35,707 bases of DNA from a virus. The stretch is from the IMG/VR virus record IMGVR_UViG_3300030333_004663, positions 1 to 35,707 of that record; one strand, 5' to 3'. The position numbers were made by a program, and so were the translations under genes. Shown here in pieces: positions 20,630 to 27,206 of this stretch. The notes below the pieces were generated by a model. The model was not told where the DNA came from, did no database searches, and was given only the letters and a program-made list of their open reading frames with translations. Each line of letters begins with the position of its first letter. Within the stretch, counting starts at the first letter, position 1.

Positions 20630-21049
20630 TTATTCTTCTTCTGAAGTATAAGTGAACACGTTATCGACTTTTGTTGGTGCTTGCCATATATCAAGAATAT
20701 TTAACTCATTCTTGTACACTGCTTTACCAAAACTATCGGTATAGTTATTACTTTGCAATTTTGCACGTATCATAAGCCTACCAAATGGTCTTGGTTGTTC
20801 AGCATTATGGTTAGCTTTAAGAAATGCTTCGATTTCATCTACTAACTCATTGCCATATGCAACACAAGTTTCACTAGCTTGCTTATTTTGTCTGCCGTCA
20901 GCAACAAACTTCAATCCATTGATGAATTTGTTACCTGTTTTGCTAGAAACACCAACTCTAGCACTACCGTCAGTAGTAACTGTTGTTAATGCACCTGTAA
21001 GTATCACTTCGTTTACGTTCGATAGTGTACCTGCGTACTGTTTTAGCAA
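20630..21049 (-). CDS. SSB-like OB-fold protein ending in EEE
   Basis: 139 aa from TTG 21049, the only start with a good ribosome binding site (AGAAAGGGG, 7 nt). OB-fold features of bacterial SSB: SNVNEVILTGALTTVTTDGS at the N-terminus (compare NxVxLxGxL in SSB), SSKTGNKFINGLKFVADGR, then FGRLMIRAKLQSNNYTDSFG and KAVYKNELNILDIWQAP as the last strands. The C-terminus is YTSEEE, acidic but without the PF tip of bacterial SSB. It would coat single-stranded DNA for the annealing protein. A terminator follows. Confidence 0.5.
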   Translation of the reverse strand: MLKQYAGTLSNVNEVILTGALTTVTTDGSARVGVSSKTGNKFINGLKFVADGRQNKQASETCVAYGNELVDEIEAFLKANHNAEQPRPFGRLMIRAKLQSNNYTDSFGKAVYKNELNILDIWQAPTKVDNVFTYTSEEE

Positions 21050-21120
21050 CGTGTAGCCCCTTTCTAAATCGTACTTATTGTTCCGATTATTATAGATTAT
21101 CGATAAAAAAAACTTATGGT

Positions 21121-21159
21121 CGGTCGGCGGGCTTGGCCCGTATTGGAACAAGCCGACCG
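21121..21159 (-). promoter_or_regulatory. Three-way junction RNA element, copy 4
   Basis: Plus-strand layout: CGGTCGGC (21121-21128), GGGC-TTG-GCCC (21129-21139), GTA, TTG-GAA-CAA (21143-21151), GCCGACCG (21152-21159). It lies 7 nt after the 41-aa gene stop and 72 nt upstream of the SSB-like start, and is followed on the minus strand by a U8 run (21105-21112) after 8 nt, so here it may also attenuate. A TATAAT at 21089-21094 (minus strand) could restart transcription. Confidence 0.7.
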
Positions 21160-21166
21160 GCCTTTC

Positions 21167-21292
21167 TCATCCAGTGAGAATTTCGATGCTATCTTGCGGA
21201 TATGTATGTTTAAAGTGAATAAAAATTTTATCCTCATCATAGAATTCATCAAATGCTTTAATGAACTCACCATTAACATATACAAAATACAT
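21167..21292 (-). CDS. Small acidic protein (41 aa)
   Basis: ATG 21292 with a perfect AAAGGAGAT ribosome binding site. MYFVYVNGEFIKAFDEFYDE, then DKIFIHFKHTYPQDSIEILTG. A short beta hairpin (YFVYVNGEF) plus helix. Missed by length cut-offs. No family; start resembles GEYIYVDGE of the gene at 19069. Confidence 0.65.
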   Translation of the reverse strand: MYFVYVNGEFIKAFDEFYDEDKIFIHFKHTYPQDSIEILTG

Positions 21293-21318
21293 ATATCTCC
21301 TTTTTTATAATTTATTAA

Positions 21319-21374
21319 CCAACACTCTCCCTTCAAAACCTAATCGTTATGCAATTATGGTGTTAAAGTGTTGG
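21319..21374 (-). promoter_or_regulatory. Leader stem upstream of the 41-aa gene
   Basis: CCAACACT (21319-21326) pairs with AGTGTTGG (21367-21374), and flanking TTATT/AATAA can extend it, enclosing about 40 nt without an obvious inner fold. It lies 26 nt upstream of the start. The stretch 21375-21441 has no gene. Confidence 0.5.
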
Positions 21375-21441
21375 ATAATAAATAGTCTCAAGGTTCGCTA
21401 ACTAATTTACTCGCTGAACTTTCAACTTGGATTTTTGTTTA

Positions 21442-21546
21442 TTATTTTGTTTTTCGCCTATCCGTAGAGTTAATTTTATGGAGAATGACTGAACTCCACT
21501 CTTTAGGTGAAACCTCTTTTTTACCAATGTAATACCTTTTACCCAT
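21442..21546 (-). CDS. 34-aa basic protein
   Basis: ATG 21546 joined by TAATG to the upstream gene. MGKRYYIGKKEVSPKEWSSV then ILHKINSTDRRKTK. Compact, basic, with a YYIGKKEVSPKEW start reminiscent of small phage proteins that begin with a beta hairpin. Unknown function; support is coupling and coding-like composition. Confidence 0.55.
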   Translation of the reverse strand: MGKRYYIGKKEVSPKEWSSVILHKINSTDRRKTK

Positions 21547-21704
21547 TAGTAATTCCCTTCTGCCTGATTATTTATCTGTGTATCATATTCTTCACTCATT
21601 AAACTTGCGTCTAATAAATCTTTTAATCTAATATGAAATGGTCTATCTTTATTCCATTTATCAAATAAATACCAACTTATTACTATTTTTAATTTTTTTA
21701 ACAT
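21546..21704 (-). CDS. 52-aa protein
   Basis: ATG 21704 with GAAAGGATATT upstream and a three-way junction leader 18 nt before it. MLKKLKIVISWYLFDKWNKD, RPFHIRLKDLLDASLMSEEY, end NNQAEGNY. Basic hydrophobic N-terminus could touch the membrane; acidic C-terminus. No family recognised. Confidence 0.6.
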   Translation of the reverse strand: MLKKLKIVISWYLFDKWNKDRPFHIRLKDLLDASLMSEEYDTQINNQAEGNY

Positions 21705-21721
21705 AATATCCTTTCATAAAA

Positions 21722-21763
21722 TAGCGTGCGGGCTGTAAGCCCTAGTCGGAACGACGCACGCTA
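21722..21763 (-). promoter_or_regulatory. Three-way junction RNA element, copy 3
   Basis: Plus-strand layout: TAGCGTGC (21722-21729), GGGCT-GTA-AGCCC (21730-21742), TA, GTCG-GAA-CGAC (21745-21755), GCACGCTA (21756-21763). All three helices are perfect. It sits between the stop of the 68-aa gene and the start at 21704, 18 nt from that start codon and next to the ribosome binding site. No U-run. Confidence 0.8.
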
Positions 21764-21779
21764 CTCTACTTATTATTAT

Positions 21780-21986
21780 TTAGAATTCCTGGTCAAATAC
21801 ATTACCAACTTCATCAATATTTAATTTAACTAAATCTTGATTAGTTTGACTTTGTATTTGGCCTTCATAATGAATTTGGACTTGCTTTCTTAGCATTTCT
21901 CTAATTTTATTCATATCCTCTATGGATAGAACTTCTTGTAGAGTACCAATTGCATTATTAATAGCCTTTGTATCTAAATATATCAT
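21780..21986 (-). CDS. 68-aa helical protein
   Basis: ATG 21986 with GAAAGGT 5 nt upstream. MIYLDTKAINNAIGTLQEVL, SIEDMNKIREMLRKQVQIHY, end DEVGNVFDQEF. Amphipathic helices only; possibly a small regulator or oligomer. A three-way junction leader lies 15 nt before its start codon. Confidence 0.6.
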   Translation of the reverse strand: MIYLDTKAINNAIGTLQEVLSIEDMNKIREMLRKQVQIHYEGQIQSQTNQDLVKLNIDEVGNVFDQEF

Positions 21987-22000
21987 TTTTACCTTTCATA

Positions 22001-22038
22001 GCATTCGGGCCTTGTGCCCTCGTCTGAAAGACGAATGC
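22001..22038 (-). promoter_or_regulatory. Three-way junction RNA element, copy 2
   Basis: Plus-strand layout: GCATTC (22001-22006), GGGC-CTTGT-GCCC (22007-22019), TC, GTCT-GAA-AGAC (22022-22032), GAATGC (22033-22038). Compared with copies 1 and 3, P1 is different but still pairs, and the GAA-loop stem changes from GTCG/CGAC to GTCT/AGAC: a compensated change. It precedes the ribosome binding site of the gene at 21986. Confidence 0.8.
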
Positions 22039-22104
22039 GTTCTATTATTCTTTACTAAAATCGCTGCTAGTATCAGATATCCTCATCTAGCTGGAAATAA
22101 AGAC

Positions 22105-22141
22105 AAATGGTAGCGACTATATCTTATAATCACTACCATTT
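22105..22141 (-). terminator. Hairpin after the zinc-ribbon gene
   Basis: AAATGGTAG (22105-22113) pairs with CTACCATTT (22133-22141), with GA/TC closing inside. It starts 12 nt after the stop at 22154. Downstream on the minus strand is GTCTTTATTT, only modestly U-rich, so termination would be partial. Between 22042 and 22104 only a 13-codon frame (MRISDTSSDFSKE) is visible. Confidence 0.45.
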
Positions 22142-22153
22142 ATCAAGTGTAAG

Positions 22154-22348
22154 TTATGACTTATGCATACCTTCACCACAAGGAGAACATAGAGTTTGGT
22201 CCCACTCGACTTTCTCATCAAAGTCTTGGAACTTATTACTCCACCAAGAAACTACATACTTAAAGTTAGTACCTAGTTTCTTTTCATCCTTGCATGAACG
22301 ACATACATATGATTTAGGTTTAGGTTCAACAACCTCTTCCTTATCCAT
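22154..22348 (-). CDS. Zinc-ribbon protein (64 aa)
   Basis: ATG 22348 is preferred: AGAAAGGA lies 9 nt upstream, while a TTG further up lies inside the leader. MDKEEVVEPKPKSYVCRSCK then DEKKLGTNF, a Trp-rich middle (VVSWWSNKFQDFD) and TLCSPCGEGMHKS. CxxC...CxxC makes a likely zinc ribbon for nucleic-acid or protein binding. A three-way junction leader lies 21 nt before the start. Confidence 0.65.
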   Translation of the reverse strand: MDKEEVVEPKPKSYVCRSCKDEKKLGTNFKYVVSWWSNKFQDFDEKVEWDQTLCSPCGEGMHKS

Positions 22349-22368
22349 ATCTACATATCCTTTCTTAA

Positions 22369-22408
22369 GCAAAGCGGGCCTTGTGCCCTTGTCGGAACGA
22401 CGCTTTGC
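22369..22408 (-). promoter_or_regulatory. Three-way junction RNA element, copy 1
   Basis: Plus-strand layout: GCAAAGC (22369-22375), GGGC-CTTGT-GCCC (22376-22388), TT, GTCG-GAA-CGAC (22391-22401), GCTTTGC (22402-22408). As RNA (minus strand): P1, a stem with UUC loop, a GGGC..GCCC stem, then P1' and the ribosome binding site of the gene at 22348. A 9-codon frame (MFKEYVLNI, 22422-22451) lies just upstream. Confidence 0.8.
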
Positions 22409-22522
22409 CAGTCTGACTTATCTAGATATTTAACACATATTCTTTGAACATACTAGAACATTAAGGTATCGTATTAATCTATATAGTGTGTATTTTAATT
22501 TATATCATCATACTTTTCTACA

Positions 22523-22621
22523 TATGGATTTATCCATACAATATCTTTGATATTGTTTAACTTAGGTAGGTAGAATATCTATGATATTCTTTTAGCTTTG
22601 CTAAATCCTTTGACCTACCTA
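22523..22621. other. Dense hairpin cluster between early and late arms
   Basis: In 99 bp: TATGGA-TTTA-TCCATA (22523-22538); CAATATC-TTT-GATATTG (22539-22555); then TAGGTAGGT (22563-22571) paired with ACCTACCTA (22613-22621) enclosing AGAATATC-TAT-GATATTCT (22572-22590) and TTTAGC-TTT-GCTAAA (22591-22605). The last three again form a three-way junction with triloops, but with AT-rich arms. No gene covers it. It may be a leader, a binding site or a packaging or replication signal near the terminase. 22452-22522 holds nothing recognisable. Confidence 0.6.
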
Positions 22622-22658
22622 TGTTAATCTTACCTTTCACTTTATAGTAAGTATGTAA

Positions 22659-22898
22659 TTAAAAATATGCTGGTAATTTTATAGAACGTAAGTAATCATT
22701 GGTGTTCTTTAGTCTGTTTGGGTAGGGGCGGGCATCTTTTTTATAGGTCTTAATAAGAGTTTTGAACAGTTCTTGGGTACTTAATTTGCGTTTCTACGTT
22801 ACACTATTACGAGTCTTAAGCTTTCTGCCTCCCGATGGCACCTTCACCTGTTTCTGTTTACTTGCTCCTAATGTTTGTAATATCTGGTACTTTAGCAC
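22659..22898 (-). pseudogene. Small basic protein gene interrupted by an in-frame TAG
   Basis: From GTG 22898 the frame reads 34 codons (MLKYQILQTLGASKQKQVKV PSGG.. SVT), a TAG at 22794-22796, then 44 codons in the same frame (KRKLSTQELFKTLIKTYKKD, ARPYPNRLKNTNDYLRSIKL, PAYF) to TAA. The second half looks coding and has no ATG, GTG or TTG of its own. Explanations: a broken gene, amber readthrough, or an unusual start. TAG is a normal stop elsewhere here (terminase, 8714, 9251). The start overlaps the late promoter. Confidence 0.4.
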
Positions 22899-22904
22899 TA
22901 TAAT
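22875..22904 (+). promoter_or_regulatory. Late promoter for the terminase operon
   Basis: TTGTAA (22875-22880), 18-nt spacer, TATAAT (22899-22904), followed 21 nt later by AGGAG and then ATG 22942. This is a sigma70-type promoter with a perfect -10 box. The preceding stretch 22662-22874 is covered only by the interrupted leftward frame. Confidence 0.6.
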
Positions 22905-22941
22905 AAAATCTACGCAACAATCTACAGGAGATTAGACTTTT

Positions 22942-24849
22942 ATGCCAAATTTAGTGTGTGTGGCACCTAACTGTAAAAAGAGACTATCAGGCAAACAACG
23001 TAAGTTTTGTTCAGAGCAATGTAATAAGAGAACCTGGGCACAAACAAAGCGTCATAATAAGAAAATTGAAGAAAAACCAATCAACCAGACTTATAAATCT
23101 GACGAGGGCGACTACGCAAGTGTACGTAGGGGCAAACATTATGAGGAATTCAAAGCTTTATATGCAGAATCCCTAGCCCAGGGCGACATTACCGTTATTG
23201 GTGTGGCTAATGTTTTAGACGTTAGTTCCGCTACGGTATCTAGAATGCTTGCAGCATACAAATTAGACGAGGTTACAGCAACAAAGCAGTATGATTGGAC
23301 GCAACCTGAAGAAGCAACTGAAAGTTTAAAAAATTTTTCTAGCTTCCGCTCTAAGTATTTTGCAACGGAAACTGGAGAGAAATATGAAACTGCAGATTTT
23401 CACGAAAACTGGATTAATAGTATCCTTAAAGCTATAGATGAAGGTAATGAATTATTAATATTAAGCCCCCCAAGACATGGAAAGACAGAACTTTTAATAC
23501 ATTTTGCTGTCTATCAAATTATGCTAAACCCGAATATACGTATCATGTGGGTTGGTGGAAACGAAGATATAGCAAAGAATGCTGTTAGTTCTGTATTAGA
23601 CCACTTAGAACAAAACGAAAGGTTAATAGAAGACTTTTGTGGTCCAGGAAAAAACTTTAAACCTGAGAATAGGTCAGGAAAGAACTGGTCTCAGAATCAA
23701 TTTACTGTAGGTACAAGAACAGTACCTGGTATTAAGTCTCCAACTATGGTTGCTGTAGGTAAAGGTGGAAAGATATTATCAAGAGACTGTGATTTAATTA
23801 TTGCTGATGACATTGAAGACCATCAAACAACAATGCAACCTGGTGCAAGAGAAAATACTAGACAATGGTGGACAACAACTCTTTCATCAAGAAAAGAGGA
23901 ACATACTGCTGTAGTAGTAATTGGTTCAAGACAGCACTCTGATGATTTATATCATCACTTACTTGCTAATGATGCCTTTGAATCTATTGTTGAATCTGCA
24001 CATGATATAGCTTGTCCTATACCTGACCACTTAGAAGATGAACATACCGATTGTTTATTATGGCCAGGTAAACGTACATTCAAATGGTTAATGACTAGAC
24101 AGAGAGCTGCAGAAACTACAGGTGGTAGAAAAATCTATGAGATGGTTTATTACAATCAAGCATTTGTTGAAGGTACACAAATCTTTACTATGGATATGAT
24201 TGACAACTGCATGAGGCCTGATTTAGTTATGGGACAGATACCAGGTGGTTTACATTTAGTTGCAGGCCTTGACCCTGCTTCTGCAGGTTATCAAGCAGCT
24301 GTACTATGGGGAATAAACTCCTATAGAGGTGAGCTTTTCTTAATTGATTTAGAGAATAGACAAGGTGGGGGAGTGAAGCATGCTTTACAGATTATGTCTG
24401 ACTGGTATCACAAATATGATTTACAACATTGGGTAATTGAAGAGAATGGTTTTCAGACTGCTATTAGACAAGATGATAAAATAAAAGAATTTGTTTTAAG
24501 GTCAGGTATAACTATGCAAGGACATGTTACTGGAAAAAATAAACATGACCCTATGTATGGTGTAGGTTCTATGGCAGGTTTATTTGAAAACCAGAAAATA
24601 CATTTACCTACAGGAAACTCAGAAAGTATGTCTAAAGTTAATGCTTATAAAACACAGTTATTATATTTTGATGGAAAACCTGTTTCACAGCGAAACAAGG
24701 AAAAAACTGATATAGTTATGGCAGGATGGTTTCCAATGAAAGTGTTCAGAAGAATGAATAAAGAACAATTGGCAACTATGGGATTAGACTATAATGCAAG
24801 TTATACTGATTTTGGATTTACGGAGATGAACGAAGCACCATGGGGATAG
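22942..24849 (+). CDS. terL: Terminase large subunit with N-terminal zinc finger and HTH
   Basis: 635 aa, AGGAG 11 nt before ATG. N-terminus: C6, C11, C23 and C27 (VCVAPNCKKRL, KFCSEQCNKR) form a putative zinc finger; residues 82-107 (DITVIGVANVLDVSSATVSR) are a clear helix-turn-helix. Then the packaging ATPase: Walker A SPPRHGKT (175-182), Walker B LIIADD (285-290) with ED after it. C-terminal RNase H-like nuclease: AGLDPASAGYQAAVLWG, then VIEENGFQ and TDIVMAGWF, giving the acidic metal residues. Zinc finger plus HTH are normally small-terminase functions, so DNA recognition may be built in. Ends with TAG overlapping the portal start. Confidence 0.9.
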   Translation: MPNLVCVAPNCKKRLSGKQRKFCSEQCNKRTWAQTKRHNKKIEEKPINQTYKSDEGDYASVRRGKHYEEFKALYAESLAQGDITVIGVANVLDVSSATVSRMLAAYKLDEVTATKQYDWTQPEEATESLKNFSSFRSKYFATETGEKYETADFHENWINSILKAIDEGNELLILSPPRHGKTELLIHFAVYQIMLNPNIRIMWVGGNEDIAKNAVSSVLDHLEQNERLIEDFCGPGKNFKPENRSGKNWSQNQFTVGTRTVPGIKSPTMVAVGKGGKILSRDCDLIIADDIEDHQTTMQPGARENTRQWWTTTLSSRKEEHTAVVVIGSRQHSDDLYHHLLANDAFESIVESAHDIACPIPDHLEDEHTDCLLWPGKRTFKWLMTRQRAAETTGGRKIYEMVYYNQAFVEGTQIFTMDMIDNCMRPDLVMGQIPGGLHLVAGLDPASAGYQAAVLWGINSYRGELFLIDLENRQGGGVKHALQIMSDWYHKYDLQHWVIEENGFQTAIRQDDKIKEFVLRSGITMQGHVTGKNKHDPMYGVGSMAGLFENQKIHLPTGNSESMSKVNAYKTQLLYFDGKPVSQRNKEKTDIVMAGWFPMKVFRRMNKEQLATMGLDYNASYTDFGFTEMNEAPWG

Positions 24850-26630
24850 AAAATTTAGATATAAAGAACTACAAAGAGATAGTAGATAATGCTACTCAGT
24901 TAGTTACTGGAAAACCCACTAAGCACAGACAAGTACAAAAAGCAAGAATCAAAGCTATTTTAAATGGTGGTGCTGATGGTATGAAAGCATTGTTAGGAAA
25001 TAAGATGGAGACATCTGATGCTGATTTATTACCAGCTCCTAATATGCTTCAATCAGGTATTGATAGATTAGCTCAAAAAATATCAGGAGTACCTCAAGTT
25101 AAAGTTGATATATTAAATCACAACACTTCAGATAGAGCAAAAGTTAGAGCAGAGAGATTAGAACGTATTGTTACTAGCTATGATGAAAAACAAAATTTAA
25201 ATTTACAGTTGGCTCAAGTAGCACGATGGTTGCCTGGGTATGGTTATTCTGCTTGGATAATATCAACACGCACAGATAAAAACGGATATATATACCCAAC
25301 AGCAGAATTACGAGACCCATACGATACCTTCCCAGGTAACTTTGGCCCTGACCAAGAACCAAGAGAATTAGCTGTATTACGTAGAGTACCAAGATATAAA
25401 CTTGCACAGATTTATCCTGAGTTTGCAAAAGAGATTTTAAATCCAGATGAATCTGAAAATCAACAAGAAGCAGCTTTCGGTGCTGGAGGCCTTGGCCAGA
25501 CGTATGAAAACGAGAAACAAAATAATTGGGAAGATAATACAGGCCAAGGTGTCCGCATAATTGAATATTATGATTTAGGTGGAACTTACATTGTATTCCC
25601 TGAAAAGAATATGATATTAGATTTCATACCAAACTTTTTAAGTACTCCTCCTTTTGTATTTATGAAGAGAGTTTCATTTGATGAACTAAAAGGTCAGTAC
25701 GACCACGTTATAGGTTTAATGGCTATGATGGCAAAAATAAATATTATGTCAGCTATAGCAATGGAAGACTCAGTATTTACAGAAACAAACATATCTGGTG
25801 AACTTGAATCAGGACAATATAGAAAAGGTAGATTTGCAATTAACTATCTTGCTCCTGGTACACAAGTAAGTAAACCTCAGAACAATGTTCCTTATCAATT
25901 ATTTCAACAAGTTGACAGACTTGAGAGACAGTTGCGTATGGTTGGTGGCTACCCGGTTACCGATGACTCCCAGTCTCCTAATTCCTTTGTAACTGGTGCA
26001 GGTCTGTCAGAATTAAATAGCACTATGTCATTAATGATTAATGAATATAGAGAAATCATTAGACATGGTTTGCAGAAGATGGATGAAAAACGATTAGAAC
26101 TAGATGTTCTACTATCATTACAGTTTCCTGAATTAAATAAAAAACCAATACAAGGTTTTTATGCAGGAACAGCTTTTGCAGAAAATTATTCTCCAGCTAA
26201 TGATATTGGTGGGGATTACAGAACCAGACGTATTTATGGGGTAATGGCTGGTTTTGATGAACCACAGAAAATTGTTACTGGTTTGCAGCTATTGCAAGCA
26301 GGAGTTATTGATGTTGAAACGCTACAAGATAACATTGATGGCTTAGAGAATATAGCTAAAGTGCAAGAGCGTATTAGAAAGAATAAAGCTGAGAATGTTT
26401 TATTTGAATCTGTTCTTGCAAGAAGTGCTCAGGGAGACCCTGCAGCAACTATGGCAGTCATAGCGATTTATGAATATCCAGCAGAAATGACTGAGATATT
26501 AAGAATGTTCTATACTCCTCAGGAACCACAACTTGGTCCTGCAGAAGAAGAAATGATTGCACAACAACAACAGGCTGCGTTAGCACAACAAGGACCTCCA
26601 ACAGTTGCACAAGCATTAGGAGGTGCGTAA
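24840..26630 (+). CDS. Portal protein
   Basis: 596 aa; the start ATG 24840 lies inside the terminase end (10-nt overlap), the classic terL-portal order. Features: long N-terminal helices, LLPAPNMLQSGIDRLAQKIS with VPQVKVD near residue 75 (clip/wing start), WLPGYGYSAWIIST, ELRDPYDTFPGNFG, a long stem helix region around LERQLRMVGGYPVTDDSQSP, and a Gln/Pro-rich tail (EEEMIAQQQQAALAQQGPPT). It forms the 12-mer ring for DNA entry. Size and layout match portals of actinophages. Confidence 0.85.
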   Translation: MGIENLDIKNYKEIVDNATQLVTGKPTKHRQVQKARIKAILNGGADGMKALLGNKMETSDADLLPAPNMLQSGIDRLAQKISGVPQVKVDILNHNTSDRAKVRAERLERIVTSYDEKQNLNLQLAQVARWLPGYGYSAWIISTRTDKNGYIYPTAELRDPYDTFPGNFGPDQEPRELAVLRRVPRYKLAQIYPEFAKEILNPDESENQQEAAFGAGGLGQTYENEKQNNWEDNTGQGVRIIEYYDLGGTYIVFPEKNMILDFIPNFLSTPPFVFMKRVSFDELKGQYDHVIGLMAMMAKINIMSAIAMEDSVFTETNISGELESGQYRKGRFAINYLAPGTQVSKPQNNVPYQLFQQVDRLERQLRMVGGYPVTDDSQSPNSFVTGAGLSELNSTMSLMINEYREIIRHGLQKMDEKRLELDVLLSLQFPELNKKPIQGFYAGTAFAENYSPANDIGGDYRTRRIYGVMAGFDEPQKIVTGLQLLQAGVIDVETLQDNIDGLENIAKVQERIRKNKAENVLFESVLARSAQGDPAATMAVIAIYEYPAEMTEILRMFYTPQEPQLGPAEEEMIAQQQQAALAQQGPPTVAQALGGA

Positions 26631-26803
26631 TGGAATACGAAAAAAAATTCTGGGATATGATTGAAACTGAATTTGGTATCTATGATATTTTAGATGATTC
26701 ACATTTACATCAATTACCTAATTCAAATTTTATAATGATGCAACCTGCCCCTGGAATAATAATTATGATAAATGAGGATTTTAATGGCAAAGAAGCGTGG
26801 TAG
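26630..26803 (+). CDS. Small protein after the portal (57 aa)
   Basis: Joined to the portal by TAATG. Acidic and hydrophobic: MEYEKKFWDMIETEFGIYDI, then LHQLPNSNFIMMQPAPGIII and the end NEDFNGKEAW. Its 3' end overlaps the next gene by 20 nt in another frame. Unknown; too short for common cut-offs. Confidence 0.55.
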   Translation: MEYEKKFWDMIETEFGIYDILDDSHLHQLPNSNFIMMQPAPGIIIMINEDFNGKEAW

Positions 26804-27206
26804 AGGCGGGTTTAGACAGGCAACTCCAAATAGGAAAAATGCTGTATCTGGGCCAGGTGCATTAAGTCAAAGAATTGATGGAAATCAACCAGTTATGAGA
26901 TTACCTAATGCTGATTATGGTGAGAGTGCAGCTTATGAAGCACAGCAACAAGGAGCTCCTTTAGGAGATAGTGGTGGAGCTAATATGCCGTTGCCATTAG
27001 CTAATGCTCCAGTTCCAGATGTATTTGGTCCTACTGAAAGACCAGGTCTTCCTCCAACTGATGGTGCTCCACTTGGAGCAGGTGCATCTCCAGTAAAAGG
27101 CAACATTAATGATGATGAAACTATACTATTAAATGAAATGATTGCAAGAAACCCTCATCCTATACTTTTACAGCTATTACATTCGAGACCTTGGTATGAC
27201 GAATAA
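26784..27206 (+). CDS. Actinophage-type head-region protein
   Basis: 140 aa from ATG 26784, which has AGGA 6 nt upstream; an upstream ATG (26772) would add MRIL. Basic start MAKKRGRGGFRQATPNRKNA, then VSGPGALSQRIDGNQPVMRL, a QQQGAPLGDSGGANMPL stretch, and FGPTERPGLPPTDGAPLGAG. Ends with a helix (LLNEMIARNPHPILLQLLHS). The SGPGALSxRxDGxQ signature after the portal is one I know from many actinobacteriophages, where its role (scaffold or head assembly) is unknown. The strongest single host hint in this window. Confidence 0.65.
   Translation: MAKKRGRGGFRQATPNRKNAVSGPGALSQRIDGNQPVMRLPNADYGESAAYEAQQQGAPLGDSGGANMPLPLANAPVPDVFGPTERPGLPPTDGAPLGAGASPVKGNINDDETILLNEMIARNPHPILLQLLHSRPWYDE

Noticed and set aside
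21097-21336. Longer leftward frame of 79 codons across the three-way junction
   Set aside because: The frame at 21167-21292 has a perfect ribosome binding site; the longer one reads through the RNA structure and has no such site.
22369-22408. Three-way junctions as ordinary rho-independent terminators
   Set aside because: No U-run follows on the transcribed strand in three of four copies, and they stand directly before ribosome binding sites.
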